A program made the position numbers and the translations under genes. Below the pieces are notes generated by a model. It saw only the letters and a program-made list of their open reading frames with translations, ran no database searches and was not told where the DNA came from. A stretch of DNA of 6,216 nt. Origin: Gorillibacterium sp. GTDB lineage: Bacteria; Bacillota; Bacilli; Paenibacillales; NBRC-103111. The stretch is taken from positions 1 to 6,216 of the forward strand of contig JAIMBU010000188.1 of NCBI GenBank assembly GCA_023511325.1, written 5' to 3'. Of the stretch, positions 1 through 6,216 are shown piece after piece; position 1 is the first letter of the stretch, and every line of letters begins with the position of its first letter.

Positions 1-1
1 G

Positions 2-646
2 AATTTTGTCTTGCCGCTGTCTCATGATGAAGTTGTATATGGCAAGAAATCGCTTCTTTCCAAAATGCCGGGTGATTACTGGCAGAAATTCGCCAATTAT
101 CGTATCCTTCTGGCTTATCAGATTACACATCCGGGTAAGAAGCTACTGTTCATGGGTGGAGAATTCGCTCAATTTGTAGAGTGGAATGAGTGGGGACAGC
201 TCGATTGGTTTCTCAATGATAACGACATGCACCATCGTTTTCACAGCTATGTAAAGCGCTTAAATGAGCTCTATCAACAGGAAAATGCTCTCTGGGAGCT
301 TGACCATGAACCCACAGGTTTTGAATGGATTGATGCTGATAATGCGGAGCAGAGCATCATTTCCTTTATTCGCAAGGGCAAAAGGCGTAAGGACGACTTA
401 GTAGTAATCGTCAACTTTACTCCCGCGACTTATCCTGCTTTTCGAGTTGGCATGCCCGCAAAAGGACAATACATGGAGCTGTTTAACAGCGATGATCCAG
501 CATTTGGTGGATCGGGTAAGATTAACGCCTCAACGATTCATGCTTTGGCGCTTCCTTTTCATGGTAAGAGCTACAGTACTGAGCTGACATTGCCTCCGCT
601 TGGAGCAGTGATTCTGAAGCGAATCTCGCCAGTCAAGTCCCTTTAA
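2..646 (+). CDS. glgB: 1,4-alpha-glucan branching enzyme, C-terminal part (5' end outside window)
   Basis: Glycogen branching enzyme (GH13 family) cuts alpha-1,4 glucan chains and re-attaches the piece through an alpha-1,6 bond. The reading frame is open to the window start, so this is the last 214 residues, roughly a third of a protein of about 630-650 residues. The fragment opens in the conserved GH13 region IV (LPLSHDEVV, fragment residues 4-12). Its Asp9 corresponds to the transition-state-stabilising Asp of the family (D526 in E. coli, from memory). The nucleophile Asp and acid/base Glu lie upstream and cannot be checked. The stretches KMPGDYWQKFAN and FMGGEFAQ are typical GlgB sequence. 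The last hundred or so residues fit the C-terminal beta-sandwich domain, ending in LPPLGAVILKR. The TTG at 11 is inside the conserved motif and is not a start. The gene is followed after 48 bases by glgC, so it is probably an earlier gene of the same operon. Identity is very secure. Confidence 0.96.
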   Translation, partial: NFVLPLSHDEVVYGKKSLLSKMPGDYWQKFANYRILLAYQITHPGKKLLFMGGEFAQFVEWNEWGQLDWFLNDNDMHHRFHSYVKRLNELYQQENALWELDHEPTGFEWIDADNAEQSIISFIRKGKRRKDDLVVIVNFTPATYPAFRVGMPAKGQYMELFNSDDPAFGGSGKINASTIHALALPFHGKSYSTELTLPPLGAVILKRISPVKSL

Positions 647-677
647 AGAAGCAAACGAGTAAGTACTATTAGAGTCT

Positions 678-685
678 AGGAAGGA
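678..685 (+). promoter_or_regulatory. Ribosome binding site of glgC
   Basis: AGGAAGGA lies 9 bases before the ATG at 695. It sits in the 48-base gap after glgB, which shows no terminator-like hairpin and no convincing promoter. This supports read-through from glgB. Confidence 0.75.
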
Positions 686-694
686 AGATCTTTC

Positions 695-1828
695 ATGCGC
701 AGAAAAGAAAGCGTAGCAATGCTTCTGGCCGGCGGCCAGGGTACCAGACTAGGCGCACTCACCAGCAATTTAGCCAAGCCAGCCGTGCATTTTGGTGGAA
801 AGTATCGAATCATTGATTTCCCTTTAAGCAATTGTGCCAATTCTGGAATTGAAACGGTGGGCGTACTAACCCAATATCAGCATCTTGTTCTTCATGCCTA
901 CTTGGGTATTGGAAGTCCTTGGGATTTGGATAGACAGGAGGGGGGAGTCATGGTACTGCCGCCGTTCCTTAATCAATCGGGAGGCTCGTGGTATACAGGA
1001 ACCGCTAATGCGATCTACCAGAACTTTGCTTTTATCGAACAATATGACCCGGAATATGTTTTGGTTTTGTCGGGTGACCATATCTATAAAATGGACTATG
1101 ACATTCTGATTGCTCATCATAAAAAAACGCATGCTGATGTGACGATTGCCGTCATTCCTGTTCCTTGGGAGGAAGCGAGTCGTTTCGGAATTATGAATAC
1201 GGATGAAAACTATCGGGTTAATGAATTTGTAGAAAAGCCTAAAGAGCCTAAGAGCAACCTAGCCTCTATGGGAATCTATGTTTTCAATAAGAATGTTCTG
1301 CTTCGCTATCTCCAAGAAGACGCGAAGAATGCAGATTCAACTAATGACTTTGGTAAAGATTTAATTCCTGCTATGCTGAATGATGGTCTGAACCTTCAAG
1401 CGTATCCATTTAAAGGGTACTGGCGGGATGTGGGAACCATTAAGAGCTTGTGGGAAGCCAGTATGGATCTGATTGAGCCTGAGCCTGAGCTTGATCTGAA
1501 CGATAAGAGCTGGCGGATTTATTCCGTTAACCCTATCCAGCCTCCACAGTTCATTTCTCCTGAGGCTAAGGTGAAGTCCTCCATCGTTAATGAAGGCTGT
1601 GTCGTGTACGGAGAAGTGGATCATTCGCTCATTTCCTATGGGGCCCAAATCGGCAAGAACAGCTTTATTAAGGATTCTGTCATTATGCCTAATGCTCGGA
1701 TCGGGGAGAATGTAACCATCCATCGTGCGATTGTCGGTGAGGGTTGCGTGATCGAAGATGGACAGACGCTTGGTAGTCCCGATTCGGAAGATATTTTGCT
1801 AGTAGGCAGTGTTGAAACGATGATGTGA
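695..1828 (+). CDS. glgC: Glucose-1-phosphate adenylyltransferase (ADP-glucose pyrophosphorylase), catalytic subunit
   Basis: GlgC makes ADP-glucose and pyrophosphate from ATP and glucose-1-phosphate, the committed step of bacterial glycogen synthesis, in the cytosol. At 377 residues it matches the short Firmicute form rather than the roughly 430-residue enterobacterial one. The nucleotidyltransferase domain fills about residues 6-260: the nucleotide loop GGQGTRL (13-19), SGDHIY with the metal/catalytic Asp128 (126-131), FVEKP with the glucose-1-phosphate Lys181 (178-182), and YWRDVGT (242-248). The C-terminal part (about 285-370) is a left-handed beta-helix of hexapeptide-like repeats, e.g. 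[12 protein letters not shown]. The Lys that binds fructose-1,6-bisphosphate in E. coli GlgC (K39) aligns with Asn25 here, so regulation by that activator is unlikely, as in other Bacillales enzymes. The start is set by a good ribosome binding site and by the motif lying about 12 residues in. The partner gene glgD follows directly. Confidence 0.97.
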   Translation: MRRKESVAMLLAGGQGTRLGALTSNLAKPAVHFGGKYRIIDFPLSNCANSGIETVGVLTQYQHLVLHAYLGIGSPWDLDRQEGGVMVLPPFLNQSGGSWYTGTANAIYQNFAFIEQYDPEYVLVLSGDHIYKMDYDILIAHHKKTHADVTIAVIPVPWEEASRFGIMNTDENYRVNEFVEKPKEPKSNLASMGIYVFNKNVLLRYLQEDAKNADSTNDFGKDLIPAMLNDGLNLQAYPFKGYWRDVGTIKSLWEASMDLIEPEPELDLNDKSWRIYSVNPIQPPQFISPEAKVKSSIVNEGCVVYGEVDHSLISYGAQIGKNSFIKDSVIMPNARIGENVTIHRAIVGEGCVIEDGQTLGSPDSEDILLVGSVETMM

Positions 1829-1842
1829 TCCTCATAAACTGT

Positions 1843-1849
1843 AAAGGTG
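1843..1849 (+). promoter_or_regulatory. Ribosome binding site that decides the glgD start
   Basis: AAAGGTG lies 8 bases before the ATG at 1858. The only upstream in-frame alternative is GTG at 1825, overlapping the glgC stop, and it has no comparable purine-rich site in front of it. Translation from 1858 also gives the usual GlgD N-terminus (MKDVMGVI). Confidence 0.7.
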
Positions 1850-1857
1850 TGACAAAG

Positions 1858-2967
1858 ATGAAAGATGTGATGGGCGTCATCAACCTGGTCAATGAGCCAG
1901 ATGATCTTGAAGAATTAACCTACCATCGTGCTGTAGCATCCGTTCCTTTCGGCGGAAGATATCGGCTGATCGACTTTATCATGTCTAACATGGTGAATTC
2001 AGGTATCCGTAATGTCTCTGTTATTGCGCAAAACCGCTATCGCTCGTTGATGGACCATATCGGCTCGGGAAGAAGCTGGGATCTTGCCCGCAAGCGCAAT
2101 GGCCTGTTTTTCCTGCCTCCAGCAATGGAAGATTTACAGGAAATGATGAAGGGTGACCTATTTTATTTCCACAAGCACAAGGATTACTTCTACCGAAGCT
2201 CTGCTAACTATGTCGTGCTTTCCCGCAGTCACATGGTTTGCAATATCGATCTGGAGCAAGTCGTAAACTTTCATAAAGAAACCAAAGCGGATATCACGCT
2301 TGTCTACAAGGAAGACAAAACGCAGATAGGCTCCAAATGCCGGAGGATTCAAACAAATGCCGAAGGCCGAGTCACTATGATTCAGGATCACTTTGGGCGC
2401 TCGGACAGTGACAAAATCTCCATGGAAATTTATGTGCTCAAAAAAGAGCTGCTACTAGATCTAGTGGAAACTTCCCTAGCTCAAGGCTATGACCATTTCG
2501 TACGAAATGCAATTATGAGAAACCTAAGCAGTCTCTCCGTGTACGGTTATGCTTTTAAAGGGTATTTGGGTGTGATCAATTCGATCCCAAGCTATTTCCG
2601 TCATAGTATGAACCTGCTTGATCCAGAGGTTTACCAGCAATTGTTCTTTCAACCTGCACCGATCCTGACGAAGGTCAAGGATGAGCCACCTACTCGATAT
2701 ACGGTACGCGCGAACGTCAAGAACAGTCTGATTGCCAATGGTTGTGTAATTGATGGAAACGTAGAAAACTGTATTTTGTTCCGTGGAGTTAAGGTGCACA
2801 GCGGAGCAACACTGAAGAACTGCATCGTACTGCAGAACGGGCAGATTATGGAACGTGCGACGCTACAGAATGTCATCCTAGATAAAGATGTTCGAATTTC
2901 CAACGATACCGTGCTTATTGGTGACCCAAAAGCTCCCTACATTGCTGAGAAATCTAAAGTGATTTAA
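1858..2967 (+). CDS. glgD: GlgD, non-catalytic partner subunit of ADP-glucose pyrophosphorylase
   Basis: A 369-residue paralogue of GlgC, with the same fold and length. In Bacillales, GlgD pairs with GlgC in a heterotetramer that makes ADP-glucose more efficiently than GlgC alone (shown for Geobacillus, from memory). The shared frame is clear: GGRYRLIDFIMSNMVNSGI (32-50) matches GlgC, and the C-terminal beta-helix is present (about 282-355, e.g. NSLIANGCVIDGNV). All the active-site motifs of GlgC are gone. The glycine-rich GGQGTRL loop is replaced by a short acidic segment (NEPDDLEEL, 12-20). SGDH has become SRSH (122-125), so the catalytic Asp is Ser124. FVEKP and its Lys are missing around 174-179. 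YWRDVGT has become YLGVINS (246-252). The protein is therefore expected to be regulatory or structural. The gene starts 29 bases after glgC and ends with tandem TAA stops, 24 bases before glgA. Confidence 0.93.
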   Translation: MKDVMGVINLVNEPDDLEELTYHRAVASVPFGGRYRLIDFIMSNMVNSGIRNVSVIAQNRYRSLMDHIGSGRSWDLARKRNGLFFLPPAMEDLQEMMKGDLFYFHKHKDYFYRSSANYVVLSRSHMVCNIDLEQVVNFHKETKADITLVYKEDKTQIGSKCRRIQTNAEGRVTMIQDHFGRSDSDKISMEIYVLKKELLLDLVETSLAQGYDHFVRNAIMRNLSSLSVYGYAFKGYLGVINSIPSYFRHSMNLLDPEVYQQLFFQPAPILTKVKDEPPTRYTVRANVKNSLIANGCVIDGNVENCILFRGVKVHSGATLKNCIVLQNGQIMERATLQNVILDKDVRISNDTVLIGDPKAPYIAEKSKVI

Positions 2968-2979
2968 TAAGGATAAACT

Positions 2980-2985
2980 GGAGGG
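2980..2985 (+). promoter_or_regulatory. Ribosome binding site of glgA
   Basis: GGAGGG lies 6 bases before the ATG at 2992, in the 24-base gap after glgD. This is a strong, well-placed site. Confidence 0.8.
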
Positions 2986-2991
2986 AATGAG

Positions 2992-4437
2992 ATGAAAATA
3001 CTTTTTGCCGCTTCAGAGGCGGTGCCGTTTGTGAAATCGGGTGGACTGGCAGATGTAATTGGCTCCCTTCCCCGTGCGCTTCAGGAGCAGGGCGTCGAAG
3101 TGCGGATTATTCTACCCAAGTATGAGGAAATCCCTTGGGAGCTCAGGCAGCAGATGAAGCTGGTTCGTGAGTTTGGGGTATACGTCGGTTGGCGAAATCA
3201 ATATTGTGGGCTGCAAGAATTGGAACTGGATGGTCTGCATTATTATTTTATCGACAACGAATTCTATTTCAAGCGGAGCGGTATCTATGGATATGGCGAC
3301 GATGCCGAACGTTTCATATTCTTCTCAAGAGCGGTTTGTGAAGCGATTGCACACATGGATTTTAAACCGGATATTATCCATTGTCATGATTGGCAGACAG
3401 GACTTGTCCCTTTTATTCTGAAAAATCACTATGGTCATCTGGCTGAGTATCAGTCACTACGTACTATATTCACGATACACAACCTTAAATATCAGGGGCA
3501 TTTCTCGCAAGAACTGCTTCAGGATCTTTTGGGAGTGGGTGACAGCTATTTTACCGCGGAGGGCTTGGAATTTTATGGTGGAGGAAGCTGCATGAAAGGT
3601 GCGTTACTCTATTCAGATCTGATCACAACCGTCAGTGAGTCCTATGCTGAAGAAATTAAAACGGCCTACTATGGTGAGAATCTAGATGGAGTTTTACGGG
3701 CAAGAGCGGGTGATCTCTATGGAATTGTCAATGGGATTGACAATGACTTCTATGATCCGATGAAGGACTCACGCATTCCCGTTAAATTTAGGAACTCCCT
3801 TAGCAAGAAGCGGCAAAATAAAACAGCGCTTCAGGAGGAACTTGGTCTGACTGTGGGCGCGGATATTCCGATGATTGGTCTAGTGTCCCGTCTTGTTGAG
3901 CAAAAAGGAATCGACCTGATCGGGCATATTCTGGATGAGTTGCTGCAAATGGATATTCAATTTGTCCTACTCGGCACAGGTGAATGGCAATATGAGCAGA
4001 TGTTCAAGGAAGCTGCGGCCAAATACCCTAATAAGATGTCTGCACAAATTCGTTTTCAAGAGGAGCTTGCTCATAAGATCTATGCTTCCTCTGATATGTT
4101 CCTCATGCCTTCTCAGTTTGAGCCCTGTGGACTTGGTCAACTGATCGCGTTTCGGTACAGATCGGTTCCGATTGTTCGGGAAACCGGTGGCCTAAAGGAC
4201 ACAGTCATTCCTTATAACGAATTTACCAAAGAAGGAACGGGTTTTAGCTTCGCTAATTACAATGCACATGAGTTGTTATTCACGATAAAACGAGCCATAC
4301 AGTTCATGAACGAGCCTGATACCGATACCTGGTCCAAAATTATCGGCAATATTGCCAAAACCGATTTCAGTTGGGGACAGGCGGCAAAGAAGTATAAGGA
4401 ACTATATGCTGAGCTTCTTCCGGTGGAAGTAGAATAG
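2992..4437 (+). CDS. glgA: Glycogen synthase (ADP-glucose-dependent)
   Basis: GlgA transfers glucose from ADP-glucose to the non-reducing end of a growing alpha-1,4-glucan. It is a cytosolic retaining GT5 enzyme with the GT-B fold. The 481 residues are full length for the family. The N-terminal starch-synthase domain (about 2-240) carries the ADP-glucose motif KSGGLADV (15-22), HCHDW (130-134) and TIHNLKYQG (161-169). The C-terminal glycosyltransferase group 1 domain (about 285-440) carries SRLVEQKG with Arg300 and Lys305 (299-306), SQFEPCGLGQ with the active-site Glu377 and Cys379 (374-383), and ETGGLKDTV (397-405). These positions coincide with the E. coli catalytic residues as I remember them. 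No defect is seen. The gene is the last of this unit: a strong terminator begins 29 bases after its stop. ADP-glucose would come from GlgC/GlgD and branching from GlgB, all encoded upstream. Confidence 0.97.
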   Translation: MKILFAASEAVPFVKSGGLADVIGSLPRALQEQGVEVRIILPKYEEIPWELRQQMKLVREFGVYVGWRNQYCGLQELELDGLHYYFIDNEFYFKRSGIYGYGDDAERFIFFSRAVCEAIAHMDFKPDIIHCHDWQTGLVPFILKNHYGHLAEYQSLRTIFTIHNLKYQGHFSQELLQDLLGVGDSYFTAEGLEFYGGGSCMKGALLYSDLITTVSESYAEEIKTAYYGENLDGVLRARAGDLYGIVNGIDNDFYDPMKDSRIPVKFRNSLSKKRQNKTALQEELGLTVGADIPMIGLVSRLVEQKGIDLIGHILDELLQMDIQFVLLGTGEWQYEQMFKEAAAKYPNKMSAQIRFQEELAHKIYASSDMFLMPSQFEPCGLGQLIAFRYRSVPIVRETGGLKDTVIPYNEFTKEGTGFSFANYNAHELLFTIKRAIQFMNEPDTDTWSKIIGNIAKTDFSWGQAAKKYKELYAELLPVEVE

Positions 4438-4466
4438 TTTGAAGGCTTTAACTTAATTGAAGATGG

Positions 4467-4508
4467 AAATGACATTTCAACCTTTAACGGTTGGAATGTC
4501 ATTTTTTT
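4467..4508 (+). terminator. Rho-independent terminator of the glg operon
   Basis: A 16-bp stem pairs 4467-4482 with 4489-4504 with only one G-U wobble (4477/4494), around a 6-base loop (TTTAAC). Seven Ts run from 4502 to 4508, partly within the base of the stem. On the opposite strand the stem lacks a clean T tract, so it should act mainly on glg transcripts. It separates the glg unit from the araA promoter that follows. Confidence 0.93.
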
Positions 4509-4525
4509 ATCTGCAGACTTCTCTA

Positions 4526-4554
4526 TTGAAAAAGATTATCTTTAAGCGTAAAAT
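4526..4554 (+). promoter_or_regulatory. Sigma-A-type promoter of araA
   Basis: A -35 hexamer TTGAAA (4526-4531) and a -10 hexamer TAAAAT (4549-4554) are separated by 17 bases, each one base from consensus. Transcription would start near 4561, giving a leader of about 120 bases before the araA start. The first AraR-type palindrome would then cover roughly +7 to +23, a position suited to blocking initiation or clearance. Confidence 0.75.
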
Positions 4555-4567
4555 AAAAATTGCTAGT

Positions 4568-4583
4568 TGTTGTACGTACAACA
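4568..4583 (+). promoter_or_regulatory. AraR-type operator, proximal box
   Basis: TGTTGTACGTACAACA is a perfect 16-base palindrome. It contains the core TTGTACGTACAA of the B. subtilis AraR box (consensus ATTTGTACGTACAAAT, from memory), with 12 of 16 positions matching. AraR is an arabinose-released repressor with a GntR-type DNA-binding domain. The place just downstream of the araA promoter and before an arabinose gene makes this assignment strong. The araR gene itself is not in the window. Confidence 0.85.
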
Positions 4584-4585
4584 TG

Positions 4586-4629
4586 TGAAAATAGCAGTTT
4601 TGTAAGCTTTTACACAACCGATATTTTCA
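4586..4629 (+). repeat. 44-base imperfect inverted repeat in the araA leader
   Basis: The arms 4586-4607 and 4608-4629 pair at 17 of 22 positions plus one G-U. The outer 8 bp are perfect (TGAAAATA with TATTTTCA), then CxGTT/AACxG, then the inner 5 bp TGTAA/TTACA. The centre is the cre-like site. It lies within the transcribed leader if the promoter at 4526-4554 is used, so it could form an RNA hairpin as well as act as a DNA dyad. No T tract follows, so it is not a terminator. Confidence 0.6.
4601..4614 (+). promoter_or_regulatory. Probable catabolite-responsive element (cre, CcpA site)
   Basis: TGTAAGCTTTTACA fits the cre consensus TGWAANCGNTNWCA at every fixed position except one of the central CG pair (CT here). 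It is flanked by perfect TGTAA/TTACA half-sites. CcpA with phosphorylated HPr would repress araA when a preferred sugar is present. B. subtilis also has a cre site in its araA control region, from memory. The central mismatch lowers confidence because CG is the best-conserved part of cre. Confidence 0.55.
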
Positions 4630-4630
4630 A

Positions 4631-4646
4631 TGATGTGCGTACAAGT
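4631..4646 (+). promoter_or_regulatory. Probable second AraR-type operator, distal box
   Basis: TGATGTGCGTACAAGT matches the AraR consensus at 11 of 16 positions, with a well-kept right half (CGTACAA) and a weaker left half. Its centre is 63 bp from that of the proximal box, about six turns of the helix, so both would face the same side of DNA. B. subtilis ara operators are also used in helically phased pairs with looping (spaced by about four turns, from memory). Confidence 0.6.
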
Positions 4647-4667
4647 ACCTCTTAAACCGAACATTTC

Positions 4668-4673
4668 AGGAGG
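4668..4673 (+). promoter_or_regulatory. Ribosome binding site that decides the araA start
   Basis: AGGAGG, a perfect anti-16S match, lies 9 bases before the ATG at 4683. The ATG at 4674 directly touches it (AGGAGGATG) and has no usable spacing, so the later ATG is the start. Confidence 0.85.
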
Positions 4674-4682
4674 ATGAAACGG

Positions 4683-6167
4683 ATGATAAACAAAACATAT
4701 CAATTTTGGTTTGTAACCGGAAGCCAACACTTGTATGGCCCAGAAACGATTGAACAAGTTGCCCAGCATTCTAAGGAAATAACGGAGGGCTTGAACCAAG
4801 CGGACTCCATTCCTTTTGAAGTTGTATTTAAACCTGTTTTAACCACACCTGATGCCATTCGTCGTTTGTGCATCGACGCGAATGGAGACGATAGCTGTGC
4901 TGGTTTAATCACTTGGATGCATACATTCTCTCCAGCCAAAATGTGGATCGCTGGGCTTAGCAGTCTGCAAAAGCCATTGCTCCATCTGCACACACAATAC
5001 AACAGTGAAATTCCCTGGGACAGTATTGACATGGATTTCATGAACCTCAATCAGTCTGCCCACGGTGACCGTGAATACGGCTTCATTGGTGCCCGTCTTG
5101 GTGTAGCCCGTAAAGTCGTTGCCGGCTATTGGAAGGATCCTGAAGTGCGTGGACGGGTTGGCAAATGGATGAATACAGCTTTTGCTTATACGGAAGGAAA
5201 AAACCTCAAGGTTGCTCGTTTTGGCGATAACATGAGAGAAGTAGCCGTGACAGAAGGTGATAAGGTAGAAGCTCAAATCAAATTCGGTTGGTCGATCAAC
5301 GGCTATGGTGTGGGTGACCTCGTTCAACGTGTAAACGATGTATCAGAAGCGCAAGTGAAACAACTTCTGGATGAATATACAGAACTGTATGATATTTCTG
5401 ACCAAACTCGAAAAAATGGTTGGGATTCTATTGCTTATCAAGCGCGGATTGAGCTAGGAATGAAGGGCTTTCTTACGGAAGGCAACTTCGGTGCCTTCAC
5501 AACAACCTTTGAGGATCTGCATGGTTTGAAACAGCTTCCTGGACTTGCTGTTCAACGTCTGATGGCCCAAGGTTATGGCTTTGGTGGAGAAGGAGATTGG
5601 AAGACCGCAGCCATGACACGAGTGATGAAGCTGATGGCTGGCAATGTCGGAACGTCTTTCATGGAGGATTATACCTATCATTTTGAAGCGGGCAATGAAA
5701 TGATTCTTGGCTCTCATATGCTGGAGGTATGTCCGACAATCGCAGCAACGAAGCCACGTCTTGAAGTGCATCCGCTGGGAATTGGCGATCGGGAAGATCC
5801 AGCACGGATGATATTTGATGGCCAGTCCGGTGCTGCGGTCTGTGCCTCATTAATTGATCTGGGCAATCGGTTCCGTTTGATCATCAATGTGGTTGATGCA
5901 GTTCAACCAGAACGCGCCATGCCAAAGCTGCCTGTTGCTCGCGTCCTATGGAAGCCACAACCATCCCTTAGCGAGTCGGCAGAGGCTTGGATTCTGGCAG
6001 GAGGCGCTCACCATACAGTCTTTTCCTATGTACTCTCTGCTGAGGATTTAATTGACTGGGCGGAGCTGGCGGGAATTGAAACCGTGCTTATCGACAAACA
6101 TACGAAGCCATACAGCTTCAAGAATGAGCTGCGTTGGAACGACATGTACTGGCGGATGCAGAAGTAA
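4683..6167 (+). CDS. araA: L-arabinose isomerase
   Basis: AraA converts L-arabinose to L-ribulose in the cytosol, the first step of arabinose breakdown, and needs a divalent metal, usually Mn2+. The 494 residues are full length (B. subtilis about 496, E. coli 500). The N-terminus [12 protein letters not shown] (8-19) is diagnostic. The metal and catalytic residues are all present: Glu303 in FGGEGDWK (300-307), Glu328 in [11 protein letters not shown] (325-335), His345 in [10 protein letters not shown] (342-351), and the His443-His444 pair in GGAHHTVFS (440-448). They correspond to E306, E333, H350 and H450 of E. coli from memory. The gene has its own promoter, two AraR-type boxes and a cre-like site, so arabinose induction and glucose repression are expected. 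It ends with TAA then TAG. The kinase and epimerase genes (araB, araD) are not in the window but may follow. Confidence 0.98.
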   Translation: MINKTYQFWFVTGSQHLYGPETIEQVAQHSKEITEGLNQADSIPFEVVFKPVLTTPDAIRRLCIDANGDDSCAGLITWMHTFSPAKMWIAGLSSLQKPLLHLHTQYNSEIPWDSIDMDFMNLNQSAHGDREYGFIGARLGVARKVVAGYWKDPEVRGRVGKWMNTAFAYTEGKNLKVARFGDNMREVAVTEGDKVEAQIKFGWSINGYGVGDLVQRVNDVSEAQVKQLLDEYTELYDISDQTRKNGWDSIAYQARIELGMKGFLTEGNFGAFTTTFEDLHGLKQLPGLAVQRLMAQGYGFGGEGDWKTAAMTRVMKLMAGNVGTSFMEDYTYHFEAGNEMILGSHMLEVCPTIAATKPRLEVHPLGIGDREDPARMIFDGQSGAAVCASLIDLGNRFRLIINVVDAVQPERAMPKLPVARVLWKPQPSLSESAEAWILAGGAHHTVFSYVLSAEDLIDWAELAGIETVLIDKHTKPYSFKNELRWNDMYWRMQK

Positions 6168-6183
6168 TAGTACGAGGTACTAT
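6167..6183 (+). repeat. Small perfect hairpin overlapping the araA stop
   Basis: ATAGTAC (6167-6173) and GTACTAT (6177-6183) form a perfect 7-bp stem with the 3-base loop GAG. It starts on the last base of the TAA stop and includes the in-frame second stop TAG. No T tract follows, so it is not a complete terminator. It could be an intercistronic RNA structure protecting or marking a processing point, or chance. The last 33 bases (6184-6216) are AT-rich with no gene seen. Confidence 0.45.
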
Positions 6184-6216
6184 CGATATGAATAAAATAA
6201 TATAAAAGATCAAACC

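Noticed and set aside
1361..1723. Open frame of 120 codons on the - strand inside glgC
   Set aside because: It is antisense to the conserved beta-helix region of GlgC, shows no recognisable domain, and is a shadow of the coding strand.
1825..1857. GTG start for glgD at 1825 overlapping the glgC stop (GTGA), adding 11 residues
   Set aside because: No good ribosome binding site precedes it, while AAAGGTG lies 8 bases before the ATG at 1858, and the added residues do not look like the usual GlgD N-terminus.
4600..4627. Second araA promoter TTGTAA (4600-4605), 16 bases, TATTTT (4622-4627)
   Set aside because: Both hexamers are weak, it overlaps the cre-like inverted repeat, and a much better promoter exists at 4526-4554. 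It is not excluded, but not supported enough to list.
4674..4682. ATG at 4674 as the araA start
   Set aside because: It abuts the AGGAGG sequence with no spacing. The ATG at 4683 has 9 bases and gives the family N-terminus.
4700..5327. Long open frames on the - strand inside araA (4700-5050 and 4905-5327)
   Set aside because: They lie wholly within a full-length conserved gene, encode no recognisable protein and overlap one another. They are antisense shadows.
6188..6202. Tiny ATG frame (MNKII) after araA
   Set aside because: Only five codons with no ribosome binding site. It is AT-rich spacer.

Overview
The window looks like chromosomal DNA of a low-to-mid GC Gram-positive bacterium of the Bacillales. 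It holds two carbohydrate transcription units on the + strand. A glgB-glgC-glgD-glgA order with a separate GlgD subunit, strong AGGAGG-type ribosome binding sites and an AraR-box-controlled araA are all Bacillales traits. The general look of the proteins makes me favour Paenibacillus or a close relative, but this is recognition from memory and not a search result.

Region 1 (2-4437) is the distal part of a glycogen synthesis operon. It contains the last third of the branching enzyme GlgB (cut by the window start), ADP-glucose pyrophosphorylase GlgC, its GlgD partner, and glycogen synthase GlgA. The gaps between genes are 48, 29 and 24 bases, with no visible terminator between them, so they are probably co-transcribed. 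GlgC (with GlgD as a non-catalytic partner) makes ADP-glucose from glucose-1-phosphate and ATP. GlgA polymerises it into alpha-1,4-glucan and GlgB adds alpha-1,6 branches. A 16-bp stem followed by seven Ts closes the unit directly after glgA. The glycogen phosphorylase gene glgP, which I recall as the last gene of the Bacillus subtilis operon, is not here.

Region 2 (4438-4682) is a dense 245-base control region. It holds the glg terminator, a near-consensus sigma-A promoter (TTGAAA-17-TAAAAT), a perfect 16-base AraR-type palindrome just downstream of the expected transcription start, a cre-like site, a second weaker AraR-type half-conserved box, and the araA ribosome binding site. The two AraR-type boxes lie 63 bp apart centre to centre. 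The cre-like site sits at their midpoint, at the heart of a 44-base imperfect inverted repeat.

Region 3 (4683-6167) is a complete L-arabinose isomerase gene, araA, probably the first gene of an arabinose catabolic operon that continues beyond the window. A short perfect hairpin overlaps its stop codon, and the last 33 bases are AT-rich with no gene visible.

I see no mobile element, CRISPR array, tRNA, rRNA or defence system. The gene content is ordinary central carbohydrate metabolism. The points of most interest are the symmetric araA control region and the complete loss of catalytic motifs in GlgD.
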